Shown piece after piece: positions 61,067-64,000 of a stretch of DNA of 64,000 nt (position 1 is its first letter; the number at the start of each line of letters is the position of its first letter). Origin of the DNA: Microbacterium lemovicicum (GTDB lineage: Bacteria; Actinomycetota; Actinomycetes; Actinomycetales; Microbacteriaceae). The notes beneath the pieces were generated by a model. It did not search any database and was not told the origin of the DNA. It was given only the letters and a program-made list of their open reading frames with translations. Made by a program: the position numbers and the translations under genes. The stretch lies in NCBI RefSeq assembly GCF_003991875.1, contig NZ_CP031423.1, positions 2,666,001-2,730,000 of the forward strand, read 5' to 3'.

Positions 61067-61102
61067 CGTCCGTCCGGTCCTCTGCGTGCACGGTGTTGGC
61101 CA

Positions 61103-61810
61103 TCATGCCTCCCCTCCCACGTCGCGGGCGGAAATCCGCCCCGCGACGACGTCGCGTGCCACCTCATCCAGCGTCTGCCCGGTCGCGTAGGCACGCGCGC
61201 GGAGCCAGGCGAAGGCATCCGTCACCGACACGCCCAGCTGCACCGAGGCCATGCCGGTCGCCTGATGGACTTCGCGTCTCAGACCGACCCCGAACTGCTC
61301 CCGCCCCTCCGCCTCCGCGTCCGCTGCCGCCCACCGGAGGGCCTCGTCGGCGGCCCCCCTCGCCAGCGCGGACGCCAGGTCGGTCTGGGTGGGTGTCAGC
61401 GCTCCGGGACGGGTCCGGTGGAGATCGACCACACCGACCGTTGCGGCGCCGACTCGAAGCGGGAACGAGAAGAGCGATCCGACCCCGAGCTCGGCGATCG
61501 CGTGCGCGAACATGGGCCAACGGCGTCCGTCGTCGGTGCGCGTGTCATCGACCAGCACAGGCTCGCCGCTGCGCAGCGCGGACCAGTGCGGTCCTTCGCC
61601 GAGGTCGAACTGCACCTGTTCCAGTCGCGTGGCGAGCTCGCCGCTCGACGAGAGCGTCGAGTGACTCCCGGCGGCGGTCATGACGGATACCGACGCGCCG
61701 TCGACGGGCAGCATCTCCAGGAAGCGTGCGTGAAGAGGGTCCTGATCGTGCGTCGAGCGCCCATCTTCGCCGCCACTCTTGTCCGGCATCTGCCTTGTCC
61801 CGTCGAGCAC
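61103..61810 (-). CDS. GAF-ANTAR antitermination regulator (first)
   Basis: 235 aa, or 228 from an ATG at 61789. The GAF domain (about 25-165) shares DLGEGPHWSALRSGEPVLVDD with the downstream paralogue. The ANTAR domain (about 175-230) includes EVHQATGMASVQLGVS. Start choice between GTG at 61810 and ATG at 61789 is uncertain, as AAGG is close to the latter. A TAGTGT at 61899-61904 (minus) could be its -10 box, and a 6-bp hairpin (61866-61871 with 61876-61881) sits in the leader. Confidence 0.82.
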   Translation of the reverse strand: MLDGTRQMPDKSGGEDGRSTHDQDPLHARFLEMLPVDGASVSVMTAAGSHSTLSSSGELATRLEQVQFDLGEGPHWSALRSGEPVLVDDTRTDDGRRWPMFAHAIAELGVGSLFSFPLRVGAATVGVVDLHRTRPGALTPTQTDLASALARGAADEALRWAAADAEAEGREQFGVGLRREVHQATGMASVQLGVSVTDAFAWLRARAYATGQTLDEVARDVVAGRISARDVGGEA

Positions 61811-61924
61811 GAACCGCTCAGGGCTCTCACGGGACGCAGGTCACAGCGGCGACCCATCCGATTGCCGTGACCATCGTCACGATCCTCCGCTGAGTCCCAC
61901 ACTAGCGACGTCGGGGCCGGCGCG

Positions 61925-63025
61925 TCAGCCGCCGAGCCCGGGCGGGCGCCCGGGCAGACCCAGGATCCACGCCCGGAGGGTCGCGTAGGCCGCCTCGCGC
62001 GCCGCCGGGGCCGACAGGAAGACGTCGTGCAGCGCACCGTCGATTCGGCTGATGGTGACGAGCGATCCGATGCGCGTGGCCGCCCGGGCGATGTCATCGA
62101 CCACCAGCACCGAGTCGACCGCGCGCAGGGTCTCGGACCAGGAGAACGCCGTTGCGCTGTGCCGCGACAGCAGGACGAGCACCGGGCATCCGACGTCGAC
62201 ACCCATCGCCACGGCGCGGTGGCCCTCGATGATCGCCCACAGCCAGCCGGGGTGCGTCGGGAAGCCTCGCGCGGGTCGCCAGGCCACGTGATCGTCCGGC
62301 GGGAGAGTGCCGAGCTCCCGCTGCGCGCGCGTGTAATAGCCGAGGTCGACGGCAGGGTGGGTGCCGCGGGGATCCAGCCGCGCACGCACTTCGACGAGCG
62401 GCGTCAGCGCCTGACGTCCGATCGCCCCGAGCTGCAGCTCGAGCCAGGGGCTGTTGAGCACCACGGCTGACGCCAGACCAGGATGGCGGGCGGCCCACAG
62501 GGTCAGGATGAGCCCACCCGTCGAATGCCCGAGCAGCACGAGACGGCGGGGCGAAGCATCCGCTTCCTCTCCCGGCGTGTGCCCCATCACCGTCAGGGCC
62601 GCCGCGATGTCTTCGTCGTACACCGCGAGATCGGTGACGTAGCCGGGCGTCTGCCCGTCGCGCAGCGATCTTCCGTACTTCCGCAGGTCGAGGGCGTGGA
62701 AGCGCGCGCCGAGGTCCGTCCAGAACCGGGCGAGCTCGACCTGGAAGAAGTAGTCCGACCACCCGTGCACGTAGAGGATGTCGACGTCGTGGAGGGGTCG
62801 GAACGCGGCGGTGAGCCTGTGCGGAAGTCGTCGCACGAGCGTCGCGACCACGGCGCCCTCGTCGTCGGCACCCAGGGGAAGGGTGCGCTGCTGGAACGGA
62901 GGCCCGAGGATGTCGTCGGTCCAGCCCTCGTCCGTCGTCGGTTCGCTCCCGGTGGTCGACGTCGGTTCGCTCCCTCTGGTCGACGTCGGTTCGTTCCCGC
63001 GGGTCGACGTCTCCCGTGCGGTCAC
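61925..63025 (-). CDS. Alpha/beta hydrolase with repeated N-terminal leader
   Basis: 366 aa. The hydrolase core has YVHGWSDYFFQ (near 85), the nucleophile elbow LLGHSTGGL (Ser near 170) and, late, an Asp and a His (RIDGALHDVF) to complete the triad. It resembles serine-aminopeptidase/monoglyceride-lipase types. The N-terminus carries three EPTST repeats. The GTG at 63025 overlaps the upstream stop (GTGA) and has GGAG 7 nt before it. An ATG at 63100 would overlap the upstream gene by 79 nt, so I reject it. Confidence 0.85.
   Translation of the reverse strand: MTARETSTRGNEPTSTRGSEPTSTTGSEPTTDEGWTDDILGPPFQQRTLPLGADDEGAVVATLVRRLPHRLTAAFRPLHDVDILYVHGWSDYFFQVELARFWTDLGARFHALDLRKYGRSLRDGQTPGYVTDLAVYDEDIAAALTVMGHTPGEEADASPRRLVLLGHSTGGLILTLWAARHPGLASAVVLNSPWLELQLGAIGRQALTPLVEVRARLDPRGTHPAVDLGYYTRAQRELGTLPPDDHVAWRPARGFPTHPGWLWAIIEGHRAVAMGVDVGCPVLVLLSRHSATAFSWSETLRAVDSVLVVDDIARAATRIGSLVTISRIDGALHDVFLSAPAAREAAYATLRAWILGLPGRPPGLGG
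62942..63010. repeat. 24-bp tandem repeat at the start of the hydrolase gene
   Basis: Three imperfect copies (62942-62965, 62966-62989 and 62990-63010), each with ggtcgacgtcgg preceded by ttcgctccc or similar, encode GSEPTSTT-like octapeptides. Confidence 0.85.
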
Positions 63026-64000
63026 CGATGCACTCCGCGACGTCCACGGCGGCCGGCGGAGAGGGGCTCGCTCGTGCGCTCGGGCGCGCGTCTCGCCCAT
63101 CCCGGTGCTCTTTCGGGACGAGGACCCACTCCGATGATGAGCGCGGGGAGGACGGCGAGCGCCGGCAGCCGACGCAGCACCCGCAGCACCGGGGGCGGCG
63201 GGCCTCCGGGGTCGCCGCGGAGCGCGGGCATGATGACGCCCGCATGCAGCCCGCGCTGGACGGCCTGGATGACGGCGGCCGGCAGCATGCGGCGACGTTG
63301 CACGCGCTCGAGTGCGCGGAGCCCCTCCCGCGTGTGCAGGATGCCGCGGCGCAGCGGATTCGCGAGGACGCGCGCCGCCGCGACCGCGTCCTGCACGGCC
63401 AGGTTGATGCCGACACCGCCCACGGGAGACATGGCGTGCGCGGCGTCGCCGATGCACAGCGCGCCGGGCACTAACCACCGGCGAAGGCGGTCGACGCGGA
63501 CGTCGAGGTGCTTCACGTCATCCATCGATGCGACCGATCCGACGTCGTCGGCGAGGGCGGGGAGCAATGCCGCGGTGTCGGCTCGCAGCGCCTCGATCCC
63601 CCGCTGCCGCATCTCCGCGTCCGTTCCCTTCGGGCCGAGGGCGGCGATCTGCACGTAGCCCCTGCGGGGGATGGCGATGGACACCCGGCCGCCGCCCATC
63701 CGCGGGAGCAGCGACTCCTCGAACGGATGGGCCGAGGTCACGCGATACCACCACACGTCGAAGCCGACCGGGAAGGACCGCGACGGCAGCGCGAGCTCGC
63801 GGCGGATCGTGCTCCCCCGCCCGTCGCAGGCGACAGTGAGATCGGCGCGCAGCTCGCCGGCGCCCTCCGGCGAGCGATACCGCACGCCGACCACGCGGTC
63901 GCCCTCGCGCAGCACCCCCGTGACCTCGTGACGGGTGAGCAGGGTGAATCCCCGCTCGCGGGCCGCGGCCTGCGCGAGGAGGTCGAGGAGGTCCCACTGC
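63022..64000 (-). CDS. FAD-dependent monooxygenase (5'-truncated by the window end)
   Basis: The last 325 codons or so are present and the frame is open to base 64000. It shows the p-hydroxybenzoate-hydroxylase features: VACDGRGSTIRREL (DG motif) and LCIGDAAHAMSPVGGVGINLAVQDA (GD motif, given as two parts of one helix). The C-terminus is Arg- and Pro-rich. It inserts oxygen into an aromatic or quinone-like substrate with NAD(P)H. The FAD GxGxxG motif must lie outside the window. Its stop overlaps the start of the hydrolase gene, so the two probably act in one pathway. Confidence 0.9.
   Translation of the reverse strand, partial: QWDLLDLLAQAAARERGFTLLTRHEVTGVLREGDRVVGVRYRSPEGAGELRADLTVACDGRGSTIRRELALPSRSFPVGFDVWWYRVTSAHPFEESLLPRMGGGRVSIAIPRRGYVQIAALGPKGTDAEMRQRGIEALRADTAALLPALADDVGSVASMDDVKHLDVRVDRLRRWLVPGALCIGDAAHAMSPVGGVGINLAVQDAVAAARVLANPLRRGILHTREGLRALERVQRRRMLPAAVIQAVQRGLHAGVIMPALRGDPGGPPPPVLRVLRRLPALAVLPALIIGVGPRPERAPGWARRAPERTSEPLSAGRRGRRGVHR

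Noticed and set aside
63026..63100. ATG at 63100 as start of the alpha/beta hydrolase
   Set aside because: It overlaps the monooxygenase gene by 79 nt and has no ribosome-binding site; GTG at 63025 has GGAG and a 4-nt overlap.

Overview
The window is a GC-rich actinobacterial chromosome segment. Codons mostly end in G or C, genes abut or overlap by 1-4 nt, and many start codons sit about 6 nt after a TAnnnT -10 box with no ribosome-binding site (leaderless genes). Gene content (DUF2510, paired MaoC dehydratases next to murB, DUF6766, GAF-ANTAR regulators) points to Microbacteriaceae, most likely Microbacterium or a close relative. That assignment is an inference from style and content; no 16S gene is present. 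There is no phage, transposase, integrase or CRISPR array.

Layout. 1-6.4 kb: an L-arabinose-type sugar locus on the minus strand (DUF5107/TPR protein, aldose 1-epimerase, AraF-like lipoprotein, start of the ABC ATPase) with a divergent AraC regulator. 6.5-10.4 kb: an FAD disulfide-oxidoreductase-like protein, an aminotransferase and a zinc alcohol dehydrogenase, ending in a 15-bp tandem repeat that carries the stop codon. 10.4-13.9 kb: murB, two MaoC dehydratases, a TauE/SafE permease and a DUF2510 protein. 14-21.5 kb: a second sugar system with substrate-binding lipoprotein, Gfo/Idh/MocA dehydrogenase and sugar isomerase on the minus strand, and ABC ATPase, permease and ROK regulator divergently on the plus strand. 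22-29.2 kb: a divergent GH13 glucosyltransferase, an FAD-linked oxidase, a spore-photoproduct-lyase-like radical SAM protein, a lipoprotein and a D-Ala-D-Ala carboxypeptidase.

29.2-38.9 kb is a molybdenum cofactor and molybdate-uptake island. moaA, modC, modB, modA and a small HTH-TOBE regulator lie on the minus strand; a MoeB-rhodanese fusion, moeA, moaC and moaD lie divergently on the plus strand; moaE and mogA follow. A 27-bp palindrome covers the -10 box and start codon of the HTH-TOBE gene. 39.9-43 kb holds a LysR gene divergent from a two-gene operon whose products match MesX (DUF1852) and MesD, the folate- and cobalamin-independent, oxygen-requiring core methionine synthase whose methyl donor is unknown. 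This is the most notable system here. The mesX ribosome-binding site lies inside a possible hairpin.

43-51.5 kb: accessory genes (bicupin oxalate decarboxylase, DUF1275 protein, MFS exporter with a Lys-Pro repeat tail and an extra C-terminal domain, two VOC proteins, DHA2 exporter coupled to an 81-aa protein, flavocytochrome-type reductase). 51.7-64 kb: tRNA-Met and tRNA-Thr with a terminator, M23 endopeptidase, inositol-phosphatase family protein, phytoene-desaturase-like oxidoreductase, a Pro/Gln-rich membrane protein, tRNA-Tyr, PfkB kinase with FBP zinc protein, YajQ, an HSL-type esterase, two GAF-ANTAR regulators, an alpha/beta hydrolase and an FAD monooxygenase cut by the window end.
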